This document shows, piece after piece, positions 5,128 to 11,172 of a stretch of DNA of 11,243 bases (position 1 is its first letter; every line of letters begins with the position of its first letter). Made by a program: the position numbers and the translations under genes. The notes under the pieces are model-generated. The model saw only the letters and a program-made list of their open reading frames with translations. It ran no database searches and was not told the origin of the DNA. The DNA is from Caryophanales bacterium UBA7057 (GTDB taxonomy: Bacteria; Bacillota_I; Bacilli_A; RF39; UBA660). The stretch is taken from positions 1-11,243 of the forward strand of contig DLAC01000055.1 of assembly GCA_002493865.1 (NCBI GenBank), in the 5' to 3' direction.

Positions 5128-6561
5128 ATGTATACAGAAGAACGAAAAAGTAATTTATTGAAGGAATTTTTACTTAAGTTAATTCTAATCATAATTTTTG
5201 TTTTATTATTGATTTGGCTAGTACCTTGGCCAAACATGGATTCTTATATGGATGCCTTAAATCCATTAAAGAGTCAGATCTTTAATTCCAATATTCAGGA
5301 AATGAAAGATGCTGCAATTACTTACTTTACGAGTGAGAGATTGCCTCAAAATGTAGGGGATAAAAAGACTCTTACATTACAACAAATGTTAGACATGAAA
5401 TTATTAATTCCATTTGTTGATAAGAATGGAGATTCTTGTGATGTAACTGCATCTTATGTAATGATTGAAAAACAAGAAACAGAATACTTGATGAAAGTAA
5501 ACTTAAAATGTGGAGAAGAAGAAAACTACATTTTAGTACATTTAGGATGTTATGCATACTGTACAACGGACATTTGTGAAAAGAAGGAAACAATAGTAAC
5601 TCCAGTTAAACCAGTGATTCTTGGAACAAAACCAACACCAAAACCAACAAATCGTCCTACAAATGTTCCTACTTATGTACCTACACCTTCTGCAATTCCA
5701 ACAAATAGACCTACACCAACGAATAAGCCTACGCCAACACCAACAAACAAACCAACACCGACACCTACAAATAGGCCTACGCCAACACCAACGAATAAAC
5801 CAACACCAACGCCTACAACAAAACCAACCCCAACACCAACTTATAAACCAAATAAGAAATATGAATATGTAAAAACAGTAGAAGCTCATTGCGCAGATTG
5901 GTCAAGTTGGACAACAAGTATGCTTAAAAAAGGTCAAAGTATTACACCAGTTAATACAATGTATAGAGTAGTAGAAGATTTAGGAACAAAACGTGTTCAA
6001 GTTGGAGTAGTAACTGCTAAGTATCAAAAAGTATATGTTACTACAGATGAATTAGTACAAGTTTCTACTTATAATTATAAAGTATGTAAAAACTACTCTT
6101 ATGTAGTATCTGGAGGTACAGTATACCAAGTTAGTGGAGATTGGACATATTCTGGAAAAACTTATACAGGAGCAACACCTCCAAGAGATACAGCAACTTC
6201 ACGTTGGATTCCAGTCGGAGTTGATTGGGAAAACTGTAAAAATGATTGTGTAAATCATCCAATTACTTTATATAAAGAACAAGTACGTAGTGGAACTGCT
6301 TATTCTGACCCAGTTCAAGTAACAGCTACTTGTACAGATGTTGAAACAAGATCATTACCAGTTTATGTAAATACTAAGAAAACAACTGAAAAAACAGTAA
6401 TGGTAGAGCCAGAAAAACCATTATATGGTAATATCCATTTCTATCGTGAAAAAACTTGTAATTCAGTAGTAAGTAAAAAAACTTATAAACAATGTTCTAC
6501 ATATAACGATCAAAGTCTATTAAATGATGGATACGGTTATAGTGGTAAGTATTGTAATTAA
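5128..6561 (+). CDS. Membrane-anchored surface protein with Thr/Pro stalk and Cys-rich C-terminal domain
   Basis: The 477-residue protein belongs to no family I can name. A basic N-terminus is followed by one strong membrane segment (about 15-33), which acts as an uncleaved signal anchor and places the rest outside. Residues 45-150 form an N-terminal domain with a helix (NIQEMKDAAITYFTSERLP) and a strand-rich part with Cys104, 128, 141, 145 and 150. Residues 157-243 are a Thr/Pro/Lys stalk with five 8-residue TNKPTPTP-type units. Residues 244-477 form a Tyr/Thr-rich, strand-rich domain with eight cysteines (255, 320, 370, 374, 402, 444, 456, 476), an even number that would allow four disulfides. 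The stalk resembles O-mannosylated linkers of other bacteria, and a PMT lies 1.3 kb upstream. AGGGGGAG (5114-5121) fixes the start. It is followed after 19 bases by the 982-residue protein, probably a functional partner. Confidence 0.8.
   Translation: MYTEERKSNLLKEFLLKLILIIIFVLLLIWLVPWPNMDSYMDALNPLKSQIFNSNIQEMKDAAITYFTSERLPQNVGDKKTLTLQQMLDMKLLIPFVDKNGDSCDVTASYVMIEKQETEYLMKVNLKCGEEENYILVHLGCYAYCTTDICEKKETIVTPVKPVILGTKPTPKPTNRPTNVPTYVPTPSAIPTNRPTPTNKPTPTPTNKPTPTPTNRPTPTPTNKPTPTPTTKPTPTPTYKPNKKYEYVKTVEAHCADWSSWTTSMLKKGQSITPVNTMYRVVEDLGTKRVQVGVVTAKYQKVYVTTDELVQVSTYNYKVCKNYSYVVSGGTVYQVSGDWTYSGKTYTGATPPRDTATSRWIPVGVDWENCKNDCVNHPITLYKEQVRSGTAYSDPVQVTATCTDVETRSLPVYVNTKKTTEKTVMVEPEKPLYGNIHFYREKTCNSVVSKKTYKQCSTYNDQSLLNDGYGYSGKYCN
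5719..5838 (+). repeat. Five 24-bp tandem units encoding TNKPTPTP-type stalk repeats
   Basis: Five in-frame units encode residues 198-237, with a shorter copy before (T192-P197) and TYKP after. The encoded peptide is nearly constant (Asn-Lys or Asn-Arg alternates, and the last unit has Thr-Lys). The DNA varies at third positions (ACA/ACG/ACC/ACT, CCA/CCG/CCT, AAA/AAG), so the repeats are not a fresh slippage product and the peptide appears to be maintained. Confidence 0.9.
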
Positions 6562-6580
6562 TGAATAAGGAGGAACGGAT

Positions 6581-9529
6581 ATGGAAATCGATTATAGAAA
6601 ACTAGCGAATTTTCGTGGAGAAGACGTAATTAAGATTACGTCTTTAACCGAAAGTCAAAAATATCCTGAAATCGGTGTAGCAGTAGAAGAAGCAATCATT
6701 GAAATGAACGATGGAAAACTTTATAAGGTAGTGGCAACGGATGAGAATAGGAAAGAAGTTACAAAAGCAGTTCTAAATTTAATGCGTCGTGCTGCTATCA
6801 AGCAAAGATTAAGAGCAGTGAATGGTCAATACGAAGAGTTTGATCAATGCGAAGTTGGTAATCGTAGGGATGAATCCAGATATGATGCTGTAAATGATGA
6901 ATATCTTGAAAGTTTAAACCATAAAGAAGTTTGGCCTAAAGTTCTTGGTGGAATGGGGGCTACTATTGGAGTTGTTGGTCTTGCTGCTGGGGGAGTTGTT
7001 GCATACAATCATTTTAAGAATAAAGAAGAAGCACCAGAAGCACCTACACTAGAAGAAGGAACACAAAAACCTGAAATTAAGGGAACAAGCATTGAATTTT
7101 ATTTAGAAAATGCGCCAGAAAGCGAACAATTAACATTTGAACAAAGTTTTTATCCTGCTTTTGATTCACTAAATACTCGTATGGCTGAACATACTTATAC
7201 AAGTGAATCAGGAACTTTTGGAAGACTTGGTTTAACTGTTCCACAAGCAAGATTATTATTCTTAACATCTCACAATTATTCAGATGAACAAATCGCTGAA
7301 ATTATGGGTGGAGAATTATTTAATCAAATTCCAATGTTTGATAATGATGGAAATCCAGTGCTTGATGAAAATGGAAATCAAGTCATGGAAGATTCTACCG
7401 TTATCATGCAACAAGGATATGAGGTATTCCAACAATGGTTTAAAGATGCACCTTTAAATTCTGAAGATATCAATGCTGTAACAGCATTCTTTGATACAGA
7501 ACACGATAAGGAAATTGTTCGTAGATTTATTAATGGACATAATGCCATTTTAGAAGCTACAACAGATGAAGCCAGAGAAGAAGCTGCAAAAACACAACGC
7601 GAATTATATGACAAAATTTTTGCAAGTGATATTACAGATTCTGATACAAAAGTAAGCGATGAGGTAACTGCATTCATTTCTAGAACGATGTATGTTGCTG
7701 ATTATGAACTTGCCAATGCTTATAACTATACTGGTAAAGAATTAGTATATGAGGTTGGTACTGAAAAGAGTGTAGAAGTTACAACGAATCTATATGGAGA
7801 ACAATTTGATGCGTGGTTCCGTTATGGAATGCAAAATTTTGATAGTGAAAACTATTTAAAACGTGTTGGGAAAAATCCAGATAAATATTATATTAATAAA
7901 TCAACTGCTGTAATGAGTATTACCGATGCTACTTGTGATTATATCTTTGGAAAGATTACAAGTGCTAATGAATATATTCGTGATTTACAAAACGCAGATA
8001 CGGATATTGAAGTTTCTAGTAGCCAAAAACTTGCAATGATTGAGCAAAAGTTAGCTGCCGGAGAAGAACTTACTGCAGACGATTATAAACAAATGCAGGA
8101 AAATGTCAAAGTGGTTTCTAAGTTAGATCAAATTAAAGAAAAAACTTATGCAATCGTTGATATTGAAGAACTAATGAGAACAAAAATGATGGATTTAAAT
8201 AAATATCCAGTTCATACAGAAGTTTTTGCTGAAAAATGGGCAAATACTGTCATTGCAATTAAAGATAGTTATAGTAATAACAAAGGTTCTAAAGGTTCAG
8301 GTTCTAGCTCAGGATCTAAAGGATCAGGAACGGGAAGTAATCCAGTTACCTTTAATTCAAAAGATGCTAATAAAAACCGTGAAGATGCTAGAACTGAATT
8401 GATTAGCCGAGGTGTTTCGCCAGCAGAAGCTGAAAAAATGTTAGACAAAGCAGAGGAAGAAGCCAACAAGAAACAGGGAATTCTTGGAAAAGATAATGAA
8501 GAAACCAAGAAAAAAGCGGAAGCAGAAGTCGACAAGATAGAAGCTAAGGCACAAGCAGTACATGATGAGGCTTATAGAAGTGCCTATAATTATTATAAAC
8601 AATATGGTAGTAGAGCAAGTATTCCTTCTGATGAGAGCCGTTATATGAATTATAATGCTACTGGTGAGAATGCTGAAGCATTGAATAATGCGGCTAGAGT
8701 TGGATATAGCAATGGAAAATCTGCTGGTATTGCAGAGTACAATACAAATTTGGTAAACAGAGCTAATAATGGCGATAAGGAAGCCAAAAAAGAAGCAGAA
8801 AATTTAGGATTAATCAGTGGCGGAGAAGAAAAAATAGATTCAGGATTATCTGATTATATTCAAGATGGAAGTATCAGTACTGAGGGAGACACCGACAAAA
8901 CAGCTGGGGATATAATTAAAGACAATAATAATGAAGACCCAAATAAGGGAAATAAAAAGCCGGCAGAAACGAACCCAGGAATTACTATGGACCCTCCAGA
9001 TGAGGAAAATCAACAACAAGTAGGAGACCAAAATCAGGGAAATCAAAATCAAGGAAATCAAAATCAAGGAAATCAAAATCAGGGAAATCAAAACCAAGGA
9101 AATCAAGTAGTTGGTGATAACAATGGATTACCACCAGGATTTGTACCAATTGTTGATAATCAAAATCAAGGTGGCGGAGATCAACAAATTTGGGATGAAG
9201 AAGAAATTTTGAAACAAATCGAAGCAATTATGCAAGAAAAAGATGCTCAAAATAGCGATATTGTAAAACAAGCAGTCACCGAGGCTGTTCAAGAAATGGT
9301 AGTAGAACAACAAGATGGAAATCAAAATGATCAACAAAACGATCAACAAAACGATCAACAGAATGATCAACAAAACAATCAACAGAATGATCAACAGAAT
9401 GATCAACAAAATGTTGACTTAGGTAATGAGACCACTGGCGGAATAGTAAACATTGACCCATCATTACTTGATTACGTCACATTTGAAGAAGAACCAGTAC
9501 AAGAAGAGGAAGCAGTACAAAAAAGGTAG
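6581..9529 (+). CDS. Large single-pass membrane protein with N/Q-rich tandem repeats
   Basis: The 982-residue protein is not recognised. Seen in order: a folded N-terminal part without signal peptide (1-117, e.g. EEAIIEMNDGKLYKVVATDE); one Gly/Ala/Val-rich membrane segment (about 119-142); a mostly helical region (about 165-565) containing an Asp/Asn/Gly turn stretch (254-266); a Gly/Ser/Lys linker (569-586); a charged coiled-coil-like stretch (about 598-665, with AEAEKMLDKAEEEANKK); an Asn/Asp-rich disordered region; NQNQG repeats (817-842); a short helical insert (870-909); NDQQ repeats (916-943); and an acidic tail. If the N-terminus is inside, as in signal-anchor proteins, about 840 residues lie outside. 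Lys residues on both sides of the membrane segment leave topology uncertain. AAGGAGGA (6566-6573) sets the start. It lies 19 bases after the stalk-protein gene and is the last gene of that operon. A structural or adhesion role would be a guess. Confidence 0.8.
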   Translation: MEIDYRKLANFRGEDVIKITSLTESQKYPEIGVAVEEAIIEMNDGKLYKVVATDENRKEVTKAVLNLMRRAAIKQRLRAVNGQYEEFDQCEVGNRRDESRYDAVNDEYLESLNHKEVWPKVLGGMGATIGVVGLAAGGVVAYNHFKNKEEAPEAPTLEEGTQKPEIKGTSIEFYLENAPESEQLTFEQSFYPAFDSLNTRMAEHTYTSESGTFGRLGLTVPQARLLFLTSHNYSDEQIAEIMGGELFNQIPMFDNDGNPVLDENGNQVMEDSTVIMQQGYEVFQQWFKDAPLNSEDINAVTAFFDTEHDKEIVRRFINGHNAILEATTDEAREEAAKTQRELYDKIFASDITDSDTKVSDEVTAFISRTMYVADYELANAYNYTGKELVYEVGTEKSVEVTTNLYGEQFDAWFRYGMQNFDSENYLKRVGKNPDKYYINKSTAVMSITDATCDYIFGKITSANEYIRDLQNADTDIEVSSSQKLAMIEQKLAAGEELTADDYKQMQENVKVVSKLDQIKEKTYAIVDIEELMRTKMMDLNKYPVHTEVFAEKWANTVIAIKDSYSNNKGSKGSGSSSGSKGSGTGSNPVTFNSKDANKNREDARTELISRGVSPAEAEKMLDKAEEEANKKQGILGKDNEETKKKAEAEVDKIEAKAQAVHDEAYRSAYNYYKQYGSRASIPSDESRYMNYNATGENAEALNNAARVGYSNGKSAGIAEYNTNLVNRANNGDKEAKKEAENLGLISGGEEKIDSGLSDYIQDGSISTEGDTDKTAGDIIKDNNNEDPNKGNKKPAETNPGITMDPPDEENQQQVGDQNQGNQNQGNQNQGNQNQGNQNQGNQVVGDNNGLPPGFVPIVDNQNQGGGDQQIWDEEEILKQIEAIMQEKDAQNSDIVKQAVTEAVQEMVVEQQDGNQNDQQNDQQNDQQNDQQNNQQNDQQNDQQNVDLGNETTGGIVNIDPSLLDYVTFEEEPVQEEEAVQKR
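9029..9106 (+). repeat. 15-bp tandem repeat encoding NQNQG units
   Basis: About five copies of a 15-bp unit close to GGAAATCAAAATCAA encode residues 817-842 of the large membrane protein. Copies differ only at a few silent positions (CAA/CAG, AAT/AAC). The near-identity at DNA level suggests recent expansion and likely length variation between strains. The 15-bp unit keeps the frame whatever the copy number. Confidence 0.9.
9326..9409 (+). repeat. 12-bp tandem repeat encoding NDQQ units
   Basis: Seven 12-bp units of the form AAYGATCAACAR encode residues 916-943; the fifth unit reads NNQQ. Every other unit contains GATCAACA. Copies are nearly identical, again pointing to recent slippage or recombination. 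Together with the NQNQG block this gives an unusually Asn/Gln-rich C-terminal region. Confidence 0.9.
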
Positions 9530-9546
9530 ATATTCTACCTTTTTTT
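9519..9546 (+). terminator. Strong intrinsic terminator overlapping the stop codon of the large surface gene
   Basis: GGTAGA (9525-9530) pairs perfectly with TCTACC (9534-9539) around TAT. The stem extends through six A residues (9519-9524) paired with the T-run (9540-9546). The last codons and the TAG stop (9527-9529) are inside the left arm, so the protein's final Lys-Arg is encoded by the terminator. Confidence 0.9.
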
Positions 9547-9556
9547 GTGAAAATGG

Positions 9557-9585
9557 TTGACTTTTCGTAAAATAATTCATATAAT
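9557..9585 (+). promoter_or_regulatory. Promoter of the infC-rpmI-rplT operon
   Basis: TTGACT (9557-9562), a 17-nt spacer and a perfect TATAAT (9580-9585). Transcription should start near 9592. This gives an infC leader of about 150 nt, far longer than the 10-25 nt leaders predicted for the other genes here. Confidence 0.85.
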
Positions 9586-9591
9586 AGATAT

Positions 9592-9718
9592 CGAAATTAA
9601 AAGGAAAGAGATTTAGAATCCACCTGACTAGCGAATAGTAGTAGGTAAAGGGCCAAGTCAATATTAAACAATAATTTTGATTGCTTTTTAGGGTGGATTC
9701 TTAGAAATTCATCCTTTT
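9592..9718 (+). ncRNA. L20-type ribosomal protein leader with antiterminator
   Basis: The untranslated leader of infC is highly structured. AGAATCCACC (9615-9624) pairs perfectly with GGTGGATTCT (9692-9701), closing a region of about 67 nt in which TGACT (9625-9629) can pair with AGTCA (9656-9660). The right arm of the closing helix is also the left arm of a terminator hairpin (9690-9715), so the two folds exclude each other. In Bacillus subtilis the same operon is attenuated by L20 binding its leader, and Rfam has an L20_leader family. The position, competing helices and downstream genes match that scheme. By analogy, L20 would bind the region around 9625-9660, disfavour the long helix and let the terminator form. 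Confidence 0.8.
9690..9718 (+). terminator. Regulated (attenuator) terminator in the infC leader
   Basis: AGGGTGGATT (9690-9699) pairs with AATTCATCCT (9706-9715), including two G-U pairs, around a 6-nt loop (9700-9705), and ends in four T residues (9715-9718). Its left arm is shared with the antiterminator helix. The rather weak stem and short U-tract suit a conditional terminator. Confidence 0.7.
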
Positions 9719-9727
9719 ATATTTAAT

Positions 9728-9734
9728 GGAGGTG
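9728..9734 (+). promoter_or_regulatory. infC ribosome binding site, which excludes the ATG at 9726
   Basis: GGAGGTG matches the anti-Shine-Dalgarno sequence and lies six bases before ATA at 9741. The in-frame ATG at 9726 shares its G with this site and has no site of its own upstream. The GTG at 9732 is inside it. Neither can be the main start. Confidence 0.85.
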
Positions 9735-9740
9735 TTTTAT

Positions 9741-10271
9741 ATAGCAAACAATAAGAATGGTCTACTAATCAATGAACAAATCAAAGCAAGTAGTGTACTA
9801 GTCATTGGACCGAATGGAGAGCAAGTAGGAACAAAGCCACTTAAGGATGCTTTGACACTTGCAAGTTATGCAGGATTAGATTTGGTTTTGATGAATCCAA
9901 ATGGAAATCCACCAGTTTGTAAAGTAATGGACTACAATAAGTATCGTTATGAAAAACAAAAGAAAGAGAAAGAAGCAACTAAAAAACAACGTGCTTCCAG
10001 TTCTCAGCTAAAAGAGTTTCGCTTGTCACCAGTGATCGATATTGGAGACTTTGAAACAAAACTGAGAAATGTTAGAAAGTATCTAGAAAAGGGAGATAAA
10101 ATTAAATTATCCATCCGTTTTAAAGGTAGACAAATGGCTCATACGGAGCTTGGAAAAGATGTACTAGACAAATTTGCGATGAAACTAGAAGATTTGGCAA
10201 CAATTGAACAACAGGCAAAATTAGATGGTAGAACTATGATCATGTTATTAGCACCAAAAAAAGAAAAATAG
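9741..10271 (+). CDS. infC: Translation initiation factor IF-3, with an AUA start codon
   Basis: IF3 binds the 30S subunit, prevents premature 50S joining and proofreads start codons and initiator tRNA. From ATA at 9741 the protein has 176 residues, the normal length, and begins ANNKNGLLINEQIKA after the initiator, as IF3 N-terminal domains do. The family signature KVMDYNKYRYEKQKK ends the N-domain and leads into the Lys-rich linker helix. The C-domain has KEFRLSPVIDIGDFETKLRN, KLSIRFKGRQMAH and the closing DGRTMIMLLAPKKEK. The start is chosen from the ribosome binding site at 9728-9734; reading from the ATG at 9726 would add five residues encoded by that site. IF3 genes of E. coli and Bacillus use AUU, a codon IF3 rejects, giving autoregulation. 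AUA should act the same way. The stop TAG forms part of the rpmI ribosome binding site. Confidence 0.93.
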   Translation: MANNKNGLLINEQIKASSVLVIGPNGEQVGTKPLKDALTLASYAGLDLVLMNPNGNPPVCKVMDYNKYRYEKQKKEKEATKKQRASSSQLKEFRLSPVIDIGDFETKLRNVRKYLEKGDKIKLSIRFKGRQMAHTELGKDVLDKFAMKLEDLATIEQQAKLDGRTMIMLLAPKKEK

Positions 10272-10280
10272 GAGGACAAA

Positions 10281-10469
10281 ATGGGAAAGTTAAAAACTCA
10301 TAAAGGAACAAAAAAAGTTTTAAATGTAAGAAAAAGCGGAACTGTAACAATGGGGCATCCAGGATCTAGACATAATACAGGAAGTAAAAACGCAGCATTT
10401 AATAGAAAAAAGAGAAAGAGCGTTCATCTAAGTAGTGGGGATGCTAAGAGATTTAAAAATATTATTTAA
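10281..10469 (+). CDS. rpmI: 50S ribosomal protein L35 (bL35)
   Basis: The 62-residue, strongly basic protein is a component of the large ribosomal subunit. The N-terminus MGKLKTHKGTKKVL and the C-terminus around SGDAKRFKNII match the L35 family, whose usual length is about 60-66. It sits in the conserved order infC-rpmI-rplT, nine bases after infC. Its AGGAGG ribosome binding site starts within the infC stop region, so translation is probably coupled. Expression should follow the upstream L20-type leader. Confidence 0.95.
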   Translation: MGKLKTHKGTKKVLNVRKSGTVTMGHPGSRHNTGSKNAAFNRKKRKSVHLSSGDAKRFKNII

Positions 10470-10496
10470 TCTCAGATAAGAAGGAGGAAGAGAAAC

Positions 10497-11087
10497 ATGG
10501 CAAGAGTTAAAAATGGAGCGACTACGAAAGCTCGTCATAAAAAAGTATTAAAACAAGCTAAGGGATATTTCGGAAGCAAACATAGATTATATAAAACAGC
10601 AAAAGAACAGTTAATGCATTCTGGTCAATATGCCTTTAGAGACAGGAAACAAAAGAAGAGAGATTTCAGAAAATTATGGATTACAAGAATCAATGCAGCA
10701 TGTCGTCTAAATGATATCAGTTATTCAAGATTCATTAATGGTCTTACGAAAGCTGGTGTTGAAATCAACCGTAAAATGTTAAGTGAAATCGCTATTAATG
10801 ATGAAAAAGCATTTACTGAATTAGTAAATATTGCAAAAGCTGGAGAAGTTAAGAATAATACTACAGTAAAAGAAGTAAAAAAAGAAACAAAGTCTGAAGC
10901 AAAAGAAGAAGTAAAAACTGAAGTTAAAAAGGAAACAAAAAAAGAGGTAAAAGCACCAAAAGCAAAGAAGACAGAAGATTTATCAAAATTGTCAGTTGCT
11001 GAATTAAAAGAAATGGCAAAGAAAAAGAAAATTGAAGGATATACTTCAATGAAAAAAGCAGAATTAGTTGCTGCTTTAGAAAAATAA
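10497..11087 (+). CDS. rplT: 50S ribosomal protein L20 (bL20) with a C-terminal Rho_N/SAP-like extension
   Basis: Residues 1-115 are a complete L20: [60 protein letters not shown] and [17 protein letters not shown] are all typical. L20 binds 23S rRNA early in 50S assembly and in Bacillus represses its own operon. Normal L20 stops at about 115-120 residues. This one has 196: a Lys/Glu/Val linker (about 118-158, repeating [12 protein letters not shown] units) and then [20 protein letters not shown] and [15 protein letters not shown] (162-196). That tail looks like the small helix-extended-loop-helix module of the Rho N-terminal domain (Rho_N) or SAP family, which often binds nucleic acid. The frame is continuous and codon use does not change, so I see a true fusion and not a sequencing error. 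AAGGAGGA upstream fixes the start. Confidence 0.95.
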   Translation: MARVKNGATTKARHKKVLKQAKGYFGSKHRLYKTAKEQLMHSGQYAFRDRKQKKRDFRKLWITRINAACRLNDISYSRFINGLTKAGVEINRKMLSEIAINDEKAFTELVNIAKAGEVKNNTTVKEVKKETKSEAKEEVKTEVKKETKKEVKAPKAKKTEDLSKLSVAELKEMAKKKKIEGYTSMKKAELVAALEK

Positions 11088-11096
11088 ACATATTAG
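11068..11096 (+). promoter_or_regulatory. Weak candidate promoter of rpsB
   Basis: TTGCTG (11068-11073), a 17-nt spacer and TATTAG (11091-11096). Each box matches consensus at four of six positions. The -35 lies inside the end of rplT. rpsB may instead be read from the infC promoter. Confidence 0.3.
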
Positions 11097-11103
11097 TGAA
11101 TTG

Positions 11104-11134
11104 ATTCATCGAGTGCCTAAGGGTGATGGATTTT
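11104..11134 (+). promoter_or_regulatory. Hairpin in the rplT-rpsB spacer (possible S2 leader or attenuator)
   Basis: ATTCATC (11104-11110) pairs with GATGGAT (11125-11131) with one G-U, enclosing a GC-richer loop GAGTGCCTAAGGGT, and four T residues end it. The location before rpsB and the GC-rich loop suggest a ribosomal-protein leader or a leaky terminator. I cannot match it to a known leader family. Confidence 0.4.
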
Positions 11135-11172
11135 AGAAATTAATAGAAGAAAAAACGAAAAGGAGAAAATTT

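Noticed and set aside
5719..5838. CRISPR-like array in the Thr/Pro region
   Set aside because: The units are contiguous, in frame, without unique spacers, and encode a regular peptide.
8269..8343. Gly/Ser/Lys linker of the large protein as a sortase or cell-wall sorting region
   Set aside because: There is no LPXTG-type motif, C-terminal hydrophobic segment or basic tail; the protein ends in an acidic stretch.
9029..9409. Long reverse-strand open frames across the repeats
   Set aside because: They encode low-complexity leucine/isoleucine or cysteine/tryptophan runs that mirror the forward repeats, and they lack ribosome binding sites.
9726..9740. ATG at 9726 as the start of infC
   Set aside because: It overlaps the GGAGGTG ribosome binding site, has no site upstream, and adds five residues not seen in IF3 proteins.
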